Shown: positions 1 to 5,455 of the stretch, piece after piece
How the letters are laid out: each line of letters begins with the position of its first letter
How positions within the stretch are numbered: the first letter of the stretch is position 1
Origin: Deltaproteobacteria bacterium
Lineage (GTDB): Bacteria > Desulfobacterota > DSM-4660 > Desulfatiglandales > HGW-15
Reading direction: 5' to 3'
DNA length: 6,165 nt
Assembly (NCBI GenBank): GCA_030671095.1
Contig: DAOVAK010000183.1
Location: 1 to 6,165 of the forward strand
Translations under genes and position numbers: made by a program
The notes under the pieces: model-generated
Told to the model about the DNA's origin: nothing
Databases searched by the model: none
The model's input: only the letters and a program-made list of their open reading frames with translations

Positions 1-4
1 AGCC

Positions 5-223
5 ATGAAATCGATTTACATCTTTTTGCTTGCTTTCATTGTGGGGATGACACTAGCGTGCTCGAGCCCCCAAGATAGGGCCTATCAGGCACAAGAAAAG
101 GTTCACAAGGAAAGACTCGAACTGGTGGAAAAATACCAAAAATGCATGAAAAAAGCTGGTGATGACGAAGAAAAGAAAAAAGCTTGCGACCAATATCTGA
201 AGGCAGCTGAGGCCCTCAAATAA
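5..223 (+). CDS. Small secreted lipoprotein of unknown function, 72 aa
   Basis: Residues 1-18 look like a lipoprotein signal peptide: a short positive start (MKS), a hydrophobic core to about residue 17 and a lipobox-like MTLA before Cys19. The mature protein would begin Cys-Ser-Ser. Serine at +2 argues for outer-membrane sorting by the usual Gram-negative rule, which is family knowledge and not visible here. The mature chain of about 54 residues is highly charged and probably a helical hairpin. Cys47 and Cys61 are separated by 13 residues, with a Lys/Asp/Glu-rich stretch between them, and could form a disulfide outside the cytoplasm. Only four bases lie upstream in the window, so the ribosome binding site cannot be judged. 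It is the only plus-strand gene and converges on the SagB-type gene. I do not recognise the family and assign no function. Confidence 0.62.
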   Translation: MKSIYIFLLAFIVGMTLACSSPQDRAYQAQEKVHKERLELVEKYQKCMKKAGDDEEKKKACDQYLKAAEALK

Positions 224-391
224 TTCACTTGAAGGCTTTTGAGCGCTCACACCGATGCCGGTGTTTGATCCCCCATTTTTCATGGGTTCATAGTATTATC
301 CGAGTGAAATTTAGATACTGATAATGCTTTCTTACGGATAACGCGGTTACCATCTAAAAGCAGGAGTGCAAGGAGCTTTAATTCAGAAGTT
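224..391. other. Gene-free spacer between convergent genes, with weak hairpins
   Basis: This 168-bp spacer separates the stop codons of the plus-strand lipoprotein gene and the minus-strand SagB-type gene. It contains an 8-bp palindrome GAGCGCTC (241-248), a 6-bp hairpin ACACCG/CGGTGT (249-264) followed by only three T, and a 5-bp stem CCCAT/ATGGG around a T-rich loop (about 273-287). Nearer the SagB stop is a weak AAAGC/GCTTT stem (about 357-380). None is a textbook intrinsic terminator, although the position between convergent genes is where one is expected. No open frame here looks like a gene. Confidence 0.4.
249..267 (+). terminator. Possible weak terminator of the lipoprotein gene
   Basis: A 6-bp stem (ACACCG 249-254 with CGGTGT 259-264) closes a 4-nt loop 26 bases past the lipoprotein stop and is followed by TTTGATCC. 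The T run is too short for a confident intrinsic terminator. It is listed because of its position and GC-containing stem. Confidence 0.25.
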
Positions 392-1912
392 TTAGGTGGC
401 GGCTATCTTCGATTTAACAGGGCCCACGGCTACCAGGTAAAGGAGCCTCGACCCTTCATTGAGACCGAGCCGTTCAGCGGCTTCTCCATCATAGAGGGCG
501 CCGATACCACAACAGCCCATTCCCATGGCCGTTGCGGCCATATAGAGCCTCTGTCCCATTCTCCCCGCCGTCAACATGGCATAGCGGTATCCACGGGCGC
601 CCCATGTCCGATCCATTAAATCCAGATTCGTTAGAAATAGAAAATGCGTGGCCGCGTTGGCAAGCCACTGCTGATCAAGGCAGATATGGGCCATGCTCTC
701 TATGAAATCACCAGATGTGACCAGACCGAGGGACGTCTTTGTGGTGTCCAGGAGATAGAAACCCGGCTCCATGCCCTCCACATCACCCGCAAGTAGCCCG
801 ATAGCCAATGGCCGGTGGTATTCTGCACCCTCTGATGAATGCGTCAAATCCTCACTGCATATTGAACCGATTAATGCCCCCATATGGTCTTTACTTAAAG
901 GCTGCTCCACAAAATTGCGCCGGGAACGACGTTGTAATAGGGCCTCCGAGTAATTCATGACCTCTGGCCAGGCGGAAGGAATAGGCGCCCTTGTCCACGT
1001 CTCAGGAACGACGCCTAATTCATGGAGCATTTCCGATCCCCGCCCTGCCTCTGGAACCTGAGATGCACTCGCCTGATGAAATTCCCGAACGGCTGGGTAG
1101 TCAATTTCTTTTGCAGCCACCAGACTCGCACTTCTCATCTCCCCGGGGAGTTCGGCAATCTCCTCCACTGTGGCGTTATCCATAGTATCATTCCCCAAAA
1201 CATGGACCAGAGCCAGGCAGACCTCCTTTGTCTCATCAAGCCCCAACAATTGATTCACTCCACCGTCATCAAACTCATAGGAAAGGTGGGCGGGGAGTCG
1301 GAGGGCCTTAAGGGCCAGCACCAGGTTCTCCACAAGATGCCCCGTATCCAGGAGGTGGTACCGATAGGAACGATCACGATATTTCCAGGCACTCCTGAAA
1401 AAAATGGCCGTCAGGAAAAAAGTGAGGCGCGGAACCCTTTTATCCGGTGTTTGAGTGAAACGGACAACGTGAGGGGTGATGTCCTGTGCGCGAATGGGAT
1501 AGAGGCAGTGCCGGTGGATGGCGAAATGATAAAGGCCATCATCCAGGCCACGCACGGAATGGGTGGCCATATAGAGTTCAGTGGGATAGAGGGCACCGGC
1601 TGAGGCCACACTGCGGAAATAGTAATCGCCACCCGCAGAACGCGCCTTTGCCGTGAGCGTATAGGCCAAGCGAAGCGTCAGAGATAGAGCCTCCGCATCC
1701 ACCTCCTTGTCCGTCTGCCCCCTTTGTTCTGCTTTTAGGAGGGCGGAGAGATTTTCTTCCGGAAGGGATAGATCTGAAGGCGAAGAGAGAGGGGTAATCC
1801 CTGGATAGTCCTTAAAGACGCTGGGCTGATTTTGCCAGTCAAGATAGTGGGGCGTCATTTTGTCCCGCTGGTAACTGGTATGATCATGATATTGACGGGA
1901 GGATTTGATCAT
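392..1912 (-). CDS. SagB/ThcOx-type tandem nitroreductase-fold flavoprotein, 506 aa
   Basis: This is a two-domain FMN-dependent nitroreductase-fold protein of the SagB/ThcOx dehydrogenase type. SagB-type enzymes oxidise azolines in peptides to azoles, but many stand-alone members have no known substrate. The N-terminus (YHDHTSY near 8-14, then PHYLDW at 21-26) is of the type seen in long, about 500-residue members. The first domain (about 75-245) carries the hallmark SAGALYP at 104-110 and a helix around HLVENLVLALKAL (192-204). The second (about 322-500) opens with RRSRRNF (328-334) and ends with AGRMGQRLYMAATAMGMGCC (449-468) followed by GIGALYD (469-475). The second half has no SAGALYP, so the halves appear complementary. 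I chose the ATG at 1912 because GGGAG lies 6 bases upstream and the N-terminal motif is retained. No precursor peptide, cyclodehydratase or other RiPP gene is visible, so peptide-azole synthesis is not supported. A quinone- or xenobiotic-type reductase role is equally possible. Confidence 0.9.
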   Translation of the reverse strand: MIKSSRQYHDHTSYQRDKMTPHYLDWQNQPSVFKDYPGITPLSSPSDLSLPEENLSALLKAEQRGQTDKEVDAEALSLTLRLAYTLTAKARSAGGDYYFRSVASAGALYPTELYMATHSVRGLDDGLYHFAIHRHCLYPIRAQDITPHVVRFTQTPDKRVPRLTFFLTAIFFRSAWKYRDRSYRYHLLDTGHLVENLVLALKALRLPAHLSYEFDDGGVNQLLGLDETKEVCLALVHVLGNDTMDNATVEEIAELPGEMRSASLVAAKEIDYPAVREFHQASASQVPEAGRGSEMLHELGVVPETWTRAPIPSAWPEVMNYSEALLQRRSRRNFVEQPLSKDHMGALIGSICSEDLTHSSEGAEYHRPLAIGLLAGDVEGMEPGFYLLDTTKTSLGLVTSGDFIESMAHICLDQQWLANAATHFLFLTNLDLMDRTWGARGYRYAMLTAGRMGQRLYMAATAMGMGCCGIGALYDGEAAERLGLNEGSRLLYLVAVGPVKSKIAAT

Positions 1913-2264
1913 GACTCACTCCCACCTCCACCCCGCCCTCCCCCGTCTAAGGGAAGAGATTTCTGGGGTTCTTGGAAAGACTCCCACCCCCCTTTACTAA
2001 AGGGGGGCAGGGGGGATTTGACAACGGCCATTAAAAATCCCCCTCCATCCCCCTTTACAAAAGGGGGACCTTAAGGATCAAGTCTCATAACTGAGTTCAA
2101 GTACAAAGGCTGAGCCAAAGTAAAACATTTTTTGGACAAAAGTGACTTCAGAAGCATTCTAATCTTGAAATCTGTGATCTTGATAGGCAAATGTGATGGC
2201 GAGGCTCGAAATGGATACCAGGCTCAAGGATCAAAGAGGAGCGGAGGGATTCGGCAAAAGGCAC
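1913..2264. other. 352-bp gene-free region between the ferredoxin and SagB-type genes
   Basis: No credible gene lies here. The left part (about 1919-1975) is C-rich and may contain a degenerate extra copy of the palindromic repeat: CCCTCCCCCGTCTAAGGGAA, then GATTTCTGGGG. The middle (1983-2070) holds two clear palindromic repeat units in inverted orientation. The right part (2071-2264) is plain sequence with a repeated 9-mer AAGGATCAA (near 2073 and 2226). I found no convincing -35/-10 pair for the SagB-type gene and no intrinsic terminator directly after the ferredoxin gene, so read-through cannot be excluded. Confidence 0.5.
1983..2070. repeat. Inverted pair of C5-T3/A3-G5 palindromic repeats
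   Basis: Unit 1 has a perfect 9-bp stem, CCCCCCTTT (1987-1995) with AAAGGGGGG (1999-2007), a 3-nt loop, then CAGGGGGGATTT. Unit 2 is the reverse-complement arrangement: AAATCCCCCT, then CCCCCTTT (2049-2056) with AAAGGGGG (2060-2067) and a 3-nt loop. The tails AGGGGGGATTT and AAATCCCCCT also pair across about 15 bases, so the whole block can fold as a compound hairpin. Palindromes of this type are, from memory, widespread in intergenic DNA of anaerobic deltaproteobacteria and some other phyla, which points to a dispersed non-coding repeat. Transcribed on either strand it could act as a terminator, attenuator or mRNA end-protector, though no U-run follows. Confidence 0.85.
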
Positions 2265-2462
2265 CTAATCTTCTTCCACGATGATGGCTCCCGGTGCACA
2301 CTCACTGGCAGCCTGACGGACTTTCTCTTCCAAGTGTTCCGGGACAACGTCCACCAAGACCTTTGAGACAAGTTGGTCTTCATCATATTCAAAGACTTCA
2401 GGGCAGACCTTGTTGCAATTGCGATCCCCCATACAAAGATCATAATCAATTTTTGTTTTCAT
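2265..2462 (-). CDS. Single-[4Fe-4S] ferredoxin with Asp ligand motif, 65 aa
   Basis: This is a small cytoplasmic electron carrier, probably the redox partner of the CO dehydrogenase encoded just upstream. The cluster motif is C10-x2-D13-x2-C16-x3-C20-P, with a distal C55 in ECAPGAI. It matches monocluster ferredoxins of the Pyrococcus furiosus / Desulfovibrio gigas FdII type, in which Asp can replace the second Cys and the cluster can convert between 3Fe and 4Fe forms. In those proteins the Cys equivalent to C20 forms a disulfide with a Cys about 8 residues before the last ligand. Here that position is Lys47, so C20 has no partner. I chose the ATG at 2462, 71 bases after the cooS stop, because GGAA lies 6 bases upstream. 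A TTG four codons earlier (2474) is in frame but overlaps that GGAA. The canonical CooF carries four clusters, so this is not CooF. Confidence 0.93.
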   Translation of the reverse strand: MKTKIDYDLCMGDRNCNKVCPEVFEYDEDQLVSKVLVDVVPEHLEEKVRQAASECAPGAIIVEED

Positions 2463-2468
2463 AATGAA

Positions 2469-2533
2469 TTCCAAGGCCCCAATCCCTTTCCCAGATTACG
2501 GGGAAGGAATTGGGGCCATTAAGCTGTTCCAAG
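2469..2533 (-). repeat. 18-bp stem hairpin flanked by 7-bp direct repeats, cooS-ferredoxin junction
   Basis: The left arm at 2475-2492 pairs with the right arm at 2500-2517 over 18 positions, with one mismatch and one G-T wobble, around a 7-nt loop (2493-2499). The ends are GGCCCCAAT and ATTGGGGCC. The heptamer TTCCAAG occurs at 2469-2475 and again at 2527-2533, on either side. On the minus (coding) strand the repeat reads CTTGGAA and one copy supplies the GGAA before the ferredoxin start. No T run follows on the minus strand, so a simple terminator is unlikely. An intercistronic processing or stabilising stem, or an inserted palindromic element, fits better. Confidence 0.8.
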
Positions 2534-4519
2534 TTAAGCGGCTTCGATATCGCGTCTGGCCGCCATGTCATACAGGACCCTCTCCCTGGCTTTATCGATG
2601 CCGAGGGCCTTTCTCTTCTTATCAATATGTTCAATCATCACATGGGCCATGTCATAGGGGTCAGCAACAAATCCCCATTTTCCAAACCCCAGTTCCTCTA
2701 GACCTTCAAACAGGAGCTTGTGGAATTTGGTCTCCTCGATAATGGGAAAGGTGACCCCAAAGACCGTGAAGACTCCAGAGGCTACAAAGTAATGACCAAT
2801 GGAAATGGCCTTTTCACTCATCCACTCGGGGGCTGCACCCGCCACAGGAAGGTCAGCGATACTCTCCCCAAGTCCACCCACGCGCACCATCTCCGCGGCC
2901 GCAATCAGGATCCGGCTGTTATCCACGCAGGAACCCAAACCCAAAACAGGAGGCATGCCGACCGTCTCGCACACTTCTTTCAGGCCTGGGCCAGCGAGAT
3001 GGGCAGCCTCAGGCATATAAAAACCTGCTTTAGCCAAAGAGATCTGGGCACATCCGGTCTGAAGCACCAGCACATCATTTCTGATCAATTCTTTGACCAT
3101 CTCCACATGGACCCAGTCGTGTTTGACTCTCGGGTTGGTACAGCCAACCACGCCCGCAACCCCCCGGATCCTCCCGTTGATGATATTATCGTTCAAAGGC
3201 GTATAGGAAGCCCGAAAGGTCCCTCCCAGCATGTAATTGATGTATTCATGGGAAAAACCGTGGATGCCTATGCTCTTGAGGTTTGGAATATCGATGGGTA
3301 CGTTGCGGTTCTTGAATCTCACGATGGCGTTTTGCACAATTTCATCGGTACACTTCCGGGGTGCATGCTCGTGGAATTCTATGTGTTCAACCCCTTCGAT
3401 GTGACACCTGGGATTGGTGGTGAAGAGTCTGGTTCCATAGCACTCAGCCACTTTGCCCAGTCCCTGTTTGATGCATTGAACATCCACGCCCATGGCGTCC
3501 ACAGCACCGGTGATCAGGATGGCTTCTGTGGACATGAAGTTGCCCGCATGGGGAACCCCATGTCGAGAGAGCATCTCTGCACCGGAACAACACATGCCAA
3601 GAAGGTTGATTCCGGTTGCGCCCGCGTCCTGAGCCGCCTTCACGAGAACCGGATCATTGACCGACTCAAGCATGGACTCAAACATATTGGGCTCATGGCC
3701 ATGGATAATGACGTTGACCTGGTCTTCTTTCAGGCAACCCATGTCTACTTCTGTCCTGACAGGCGTGGGAGTGCCGAAAAGGATATCAGAAATTTCCGTA
3801 GCCACCATGGAACCTCCCCAACCATCGCCCAGGGCGGTTCGGCTGCACTGCTTGGTAATATTCTCATAGTGCTGATCCACACCCATGTGGGTCCGATGCA
3901 TGAGTTCCATGATCTCCCGCATGGCCCCTCGGGGAACCACGCCATGCTTGCGCCATGTCTCAAGCGTCTTGGGGGGCACCCGTTGGGCAAAGGGGATTTC
4001 GCCCTCCACCTGTGTATACGTGCGCTCCAGTTCCCCATAGAGGTCTGTAGCGATGTCTTTTATTTCCCGGCCCTCCGTCTCGATGCCGATGGATTTGGCC
4101 ACCTCTTCCAGTTTCAGGGGATCTTTGATGGTATAGTCCTTGATATTGCCATTGACCACTTCCCTGAACACTTCCAGCATGCTCATCCCATGGTCCGTAT
4201 GGGCAGCTGCACCACTGGCCACCATGCGCGCAAAATTTCTGGCCATGATGGTGTCAATGGTGGCCCCGCAGACTCCCACCTTTGCGTAAGGGTCTTTGGG
4301 GTTTAATCGACACGGCCCCATGGAGCAGTGCTTACAACAGGCCGAATCAGCGCCAATCGGGCAGGCTTTCATGCTCGCAGCACGATCAAAGGCCGTTTCC
4401 ACGCCGTCTTTCTTGGCCTTCTCCAGCATGCGCGCCGTGGCGTCACAGCTGGTCCAATCTTTGATATTGGGCTCCTTCTTAACTTTGACTACTTTTTTTT
4501 CCTTTTTCTCCTCTTCCAT
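2534..4519 (-). CDS. cooS: Ni-Fe carbon monoxide dehydrogenase catalytic subunit CooS, 661 aa
   Basis: This is the anaerobic CO dehydrogenase homodimer subunit (CO + H2O to CO2 + 2 H+ + 2 e-, reversible). Residue roles are assigned by recalled similarity to Carboxydothermus CODH-II. C53 and C61 (C-x7-C) would be the D-cluster ligands shared between subunits. C62, C65, C70 and C84 would be the B-cluster. H107 in AAAHTDHG matches the proton-transfer His. The Ni-Fe C-cluster set is intact: H275 (HGHEP), C311 (GMCCSGAE), C349 (DVQC), C460 (GCTNP), C490 (TGCAQ) and C531 (GSCVDNSR). K570 (MSEKA) matches the catalytic Lys. Length is normal. I chose the ATG at 4519 because GGAGG lies 7 bases upstream; the 28 extra in-frame codons to 4603 run through the leader. 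The first 16 residues are Lys/Glu/Val-rich, and about 52 residues precede the first ligand versus 38 in CODH-II. No acsB, cooC or four-cluster cooF is in the window. Confidence 0.98.
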   Translation of the reverse strand: MEEEKKEKKVVKVKKEPNIKDWTSCDATARMLEKAKKDGVETAFDRAASMKACPIGADSACCKHCSMGPCRLNPKDPYAKVGVCGATIDTIMARNFARMVASGAAAHTDHGMSMLEVFREVVNGNIKDYTIKDPLKLEEVAKSIGIETEGREIKDIATDLYGELERTYTQVEGEIPFAQRVPPKTLETWRKHGVVPRGAMREIMELMHRTHMGVDQHYENITKQCSRTALGDGWGGSMVATEISDILFGTPTPVRTEVDMGCLKEDQVNVIIHGHEPNMFESMLESVNDPVLVKAAQDAGATGINLLGMCCSGAEMLSRHGVPHAGNFMSTEAILITGAVDAMGVDVQCIKQGLGKVAECYGTRLFTTNPRCHIEGVEHIEFHEHAPRKCTDEIVQNAIVRFKNRNVPIDIPNLKSIGIHGFSHEYINYMLGGTFRASYTPLNDNIINGRIRGVAGVVGCTNPRVKHDWVHVEMVKELIRNDVLVLQTGCAQISLAKAGFYMPEAAHLAGPGLKEVCETVGMPPVLGLGSCVDNSRILIAAAEMVRVGGLGESIADLPVAGAAPEWMSEKAISIGHYFVASGVFTVFGVTFPIIEETKFHKLLFEGLEELGFGKWGFVADPYDMAHVMIEHIDKKRKALGIDKARERVLYDMAARRDIEAA

Positions 4520-4523
4520 GTAT

Positions 4524-4531
4524 TTTCCTCC
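4524..4531 (-). promoter_or_regulatory. Ribosome binding site deciding the cooS start
   Basis: On the minus strand ATGGAGGAAAATAC precedes the ATG at 4519, placing GGAGG 7 bases from the start. This rules in the ATG at 4519 and rules out the longer frame beginning at 4603, which would read through the Shine-Dalgarno sequence as codons. Confidence 0.85.
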
Positions 4532-4582
4532 ATCGTGGAAAAATATTATTTCTGTTGTATCACATGCCCACAGATTCCATAA

Positions 4583-4604
4583 TTGTCTGATTTGTCTGAA
4601 CAAA
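4583..4604. promoter_or_regulatory. Possible operator: TTTGT-N4-ACAAA plus tandem TTGTCTGA
   Basis: The perfect inverted repeat TTTGTCTGAACAAA (4591-4604) overlaps a tandem pair of TTGTCTGA (4583-4590 and 4592-4599). It lies 72-85 bases upstream of the cooS start and downstream of the candidate promoter, a position suited to repression or to a second promoter. The 14-bp dyad is short, and I cannot match it to CooA, RcoM, Rex or another named regulator. Confidence 0.35.
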
Positions 4605-4663
4605 TATAGGAAAATATGGACCTAACGCTAGACTCTGTCCCCGGTTTTACCCTTCACGAGCGG

Positions 4664-4694
4664 ATTATACGGCATATTGTGAAAAAGTTCTCAA
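4664..4694 (-). promoter_or_regulatory. Candidate sigma70-type promoter for cooS-ferredoxin
   Basis: A perfect TATAAT (plus-strand 4664-4669) is preceded by TTGAGA (4689-4694), which matches TTGACA at five of six positions. The spacer is 19 bases, longer than the 17 optimum, so activation may be needed. Two TTTTTCAC direct repeats (minus-strand reading; plus 4679-4686 and 4695-4702), 16 bases apart, flank the -35. Transcription would start near 4657, giving a leader of about 138 bases before cooS. Confidence 0.45.
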
Positions 4695-4728
4695 GTGAAA
4701 AACAGGGGTTTTTCCTCCATGGAACCTA

Positions 4729-4932
4729 TTATCTTGCACCCTCTGTGGTGGCAGCCCCTTCTATACTGCATTGGGCGAAATCGATCTCCTGGTCGCATCC
4801 TTTACAGATGTGCTTTTTATCGAATTCGTCTGAAAAAATCTCTATCTCTTTACCGCAGTTAGGGCATTTACACTCAAAGGACTTCAAATTCTTGTACGAT
4901 TCAAAGCCTGGGCAGTGTTGTGGTGTCGTCAT
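4729..4932 (-). CDS. Zinc-ribbon-like Cys-rich mini-protein, 67 aa
   Basis: This small cytoplasmic protein has seven Cys. A probable zinc ribbon is formed by C23-x2-C26 (CPNCGKE) and C43-x2-C46 (CKGC), with C21 just ahead and isolated C7 (QHCPGF) and C55 (AQCS) outside it. The pairs are separated by an acidic segment EIEIFSDEFD. There is no signal peptide or membrane segment. The ATG at 4932 is supported by a near-perfect AAGGAGGT ending 5 bases upstream. It starts 34 bases after the flavodoxin stop, so the two are probably cotranscribed, and it is the last gene before the cooS leader. A rubredoxin-like iron site is the main alternative to zinc, but the spacing and GKE-type knuckle look more like a zinc ribbon. 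The function is not known to me. Confidence 0.82.
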   Translation of the reverse strand: MTTPQHCPGFESYKNLKSFECKCPNCGKEIEIFSDEFDKKHICKGCDQEIDFAQCSIEGAATTEGAR

Positions 4933-4966
4933 GCTAACCTCCTTAATTTATTATAATTTGTATTGT

Positions 4967-5404
4967 TTACCCGGCCAATTTCTTACCGATATCCTTACCG
5001 TAATCCTGGGCCATCGTGTTCCCGCCCCCCAACGAGGCGGATTTCAGCCTTAACGGCCCGCTCACCATCTCCATCTTAAAGATATTTTTCATTGTCTCGT
5101 AGATGCGGTCCGGCGCCTCTCCACTCCATCCAAACGCGCCGAAGGATCCGCCTATTTTCCCTTCCAGGTCCGCTTTTTCGGCCAGGAACAGCAATGTCTT
5201 CATCCCTTGCATCATCTCCCCATGGTAGGTGGCACATCCAAAGACATAGGCATCATACCCTGCAAGTTCCTCTTCCTTTTTGATTTGCGTGGAATTCACA
5301 ACATTCGCCTCAGCATCACTCATACGAATCCCTTCGGCGATGAGATCGGCGATATCCTTTGTCTCGCCGGTCCGGGTCGTATACACGACAAGCGCTTTAC
5401 CCAT
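4967..5404 (-). CDS. Short-chain flavodoxin, 145 aa
   Basis: This is an FMN-binding electron carrier of the flavodoxin fold, cytoplasmic and with no extra domain. The phosphate loop TTRTGET is at residues 9-15 after the first strand ALVVY. The second FMN loop is around GCATYHGEMM (56-65), and the third, FGAFGWSGEA (88-97), places W93 or its neighbours against the isoalloxazine ring. At 145 residues it is of the short-chain type and resembles the C-terminal domain of FprA flavodiiron proteins as well as free flavodoxins. The ATG at 5404 has GGAGG 6 bases upstream. It lies 51 bases after one Cys-rich mini-protein gene and 34 bases before another. Flavodoxins can replace ferredoxin in low-potential reactions, so it could carry CODH electrons, but the sequence alone does not show a partner. 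Confidence 0.94.
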   Translation of the reverse strand: MGKALVVYTTRTGETKDIADLIAEGIRMSDAEANVVNSTQIKKEEELAGYDAYVFGCATYHGEMMQGMKTLLFLAEKADLEGKIGGSFGAFGWSGEAPDRIYETMKNIFKMEMVSGPLRLKSASLGGGNTMAQDYGKDIGKKLAG

Positions 5405-5455
5405 TCCTATCCTCCATTTGGAAAAGAATCAAAATCATTAAGATCTGACGCCACA

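Larger units (their letters stand above)
4520..4728 (-). other. 209-bp leader and control region upstream of cooS
   Basis: This gap is much longer than the other spacers of the cluster to its right (34, 51 and 120 bp) and holds a candidate promoter, paired direct repeats, a short palindrome and the cooS ribosome binding site. The A/T-rich fold just after the zinc-ribbon stop (GAAAAA/TTTTTC, about 4698-4715) is too weak to call a terminator, so both read-through from the upstream genes and initiation here are possible. Confidence 0.55.

Noticed and set aside
1022..1603. 193-codon plus-strand open frame antisense to the SagB-type gene
   Set aside because: The minus-strand frame carries clear nitroreductase motifs across this stretch, while the plus-strand product has none.
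1987..2067. CRISPR array
   Set aside because: Only two units in opposite orientation, with no regular spacer pattern and no cas gene.
1832..2074. 80-codon plus-strand frame through the palindromic repeats
   Set aside because: Its Pro/Lys/Gly-rich product is a translation of the CCCCC/GGGGG repeats, not a protein.
2193..2363. 56-codon plus-strand frame across the ferredoxin 3' end
   Set aside because: It is mostly antisense to the ferredoxin gene, with no recognisable motif.
2463..2474. TTG start for the ferredoxin four codons upstream
   Set aside because: The ATG at 2462 has GGAA at good spacing, and the TTG start would overlap that site.
2475..2517. Intrinsic terminator after cooS
   Set aside because: The stem is strong but neither strand has a T run after it, and the ferredoxin start follows within 13 bases on the coding strand.
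2720..4306. 528-codon plus-strand open frame antisense to cooS
   Set aside because: It lies wholly opposite cooS, whose frame has all cluster ligands. Its translation has no recognisable domain and no ribosome binding site. It is a codon-bias shadow.
2534..4519. Hybrid-cluster protein (prismane) instead of CO dehydrogenase
   Set aside because: The N-terminal D- and B-cluster Cys set, HGHEP, GSCVDNSR and the MSEKA lysine are all CODH features and fit CooS length.
4520..4603. 28-codon N-terminal extension of cooS from an ATG at 4603
   Set aside because: GGAGG sits 7 bases before the ATG at 4519, the extension is unlike CooS N-termini, and it would run through the leader dyad.
4616..5053. 145-codon plus-strand frame over the zinc-ribbon and flavodoxin genes
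   Set aside because: It is antisense to two well-supported genes and has no family features.
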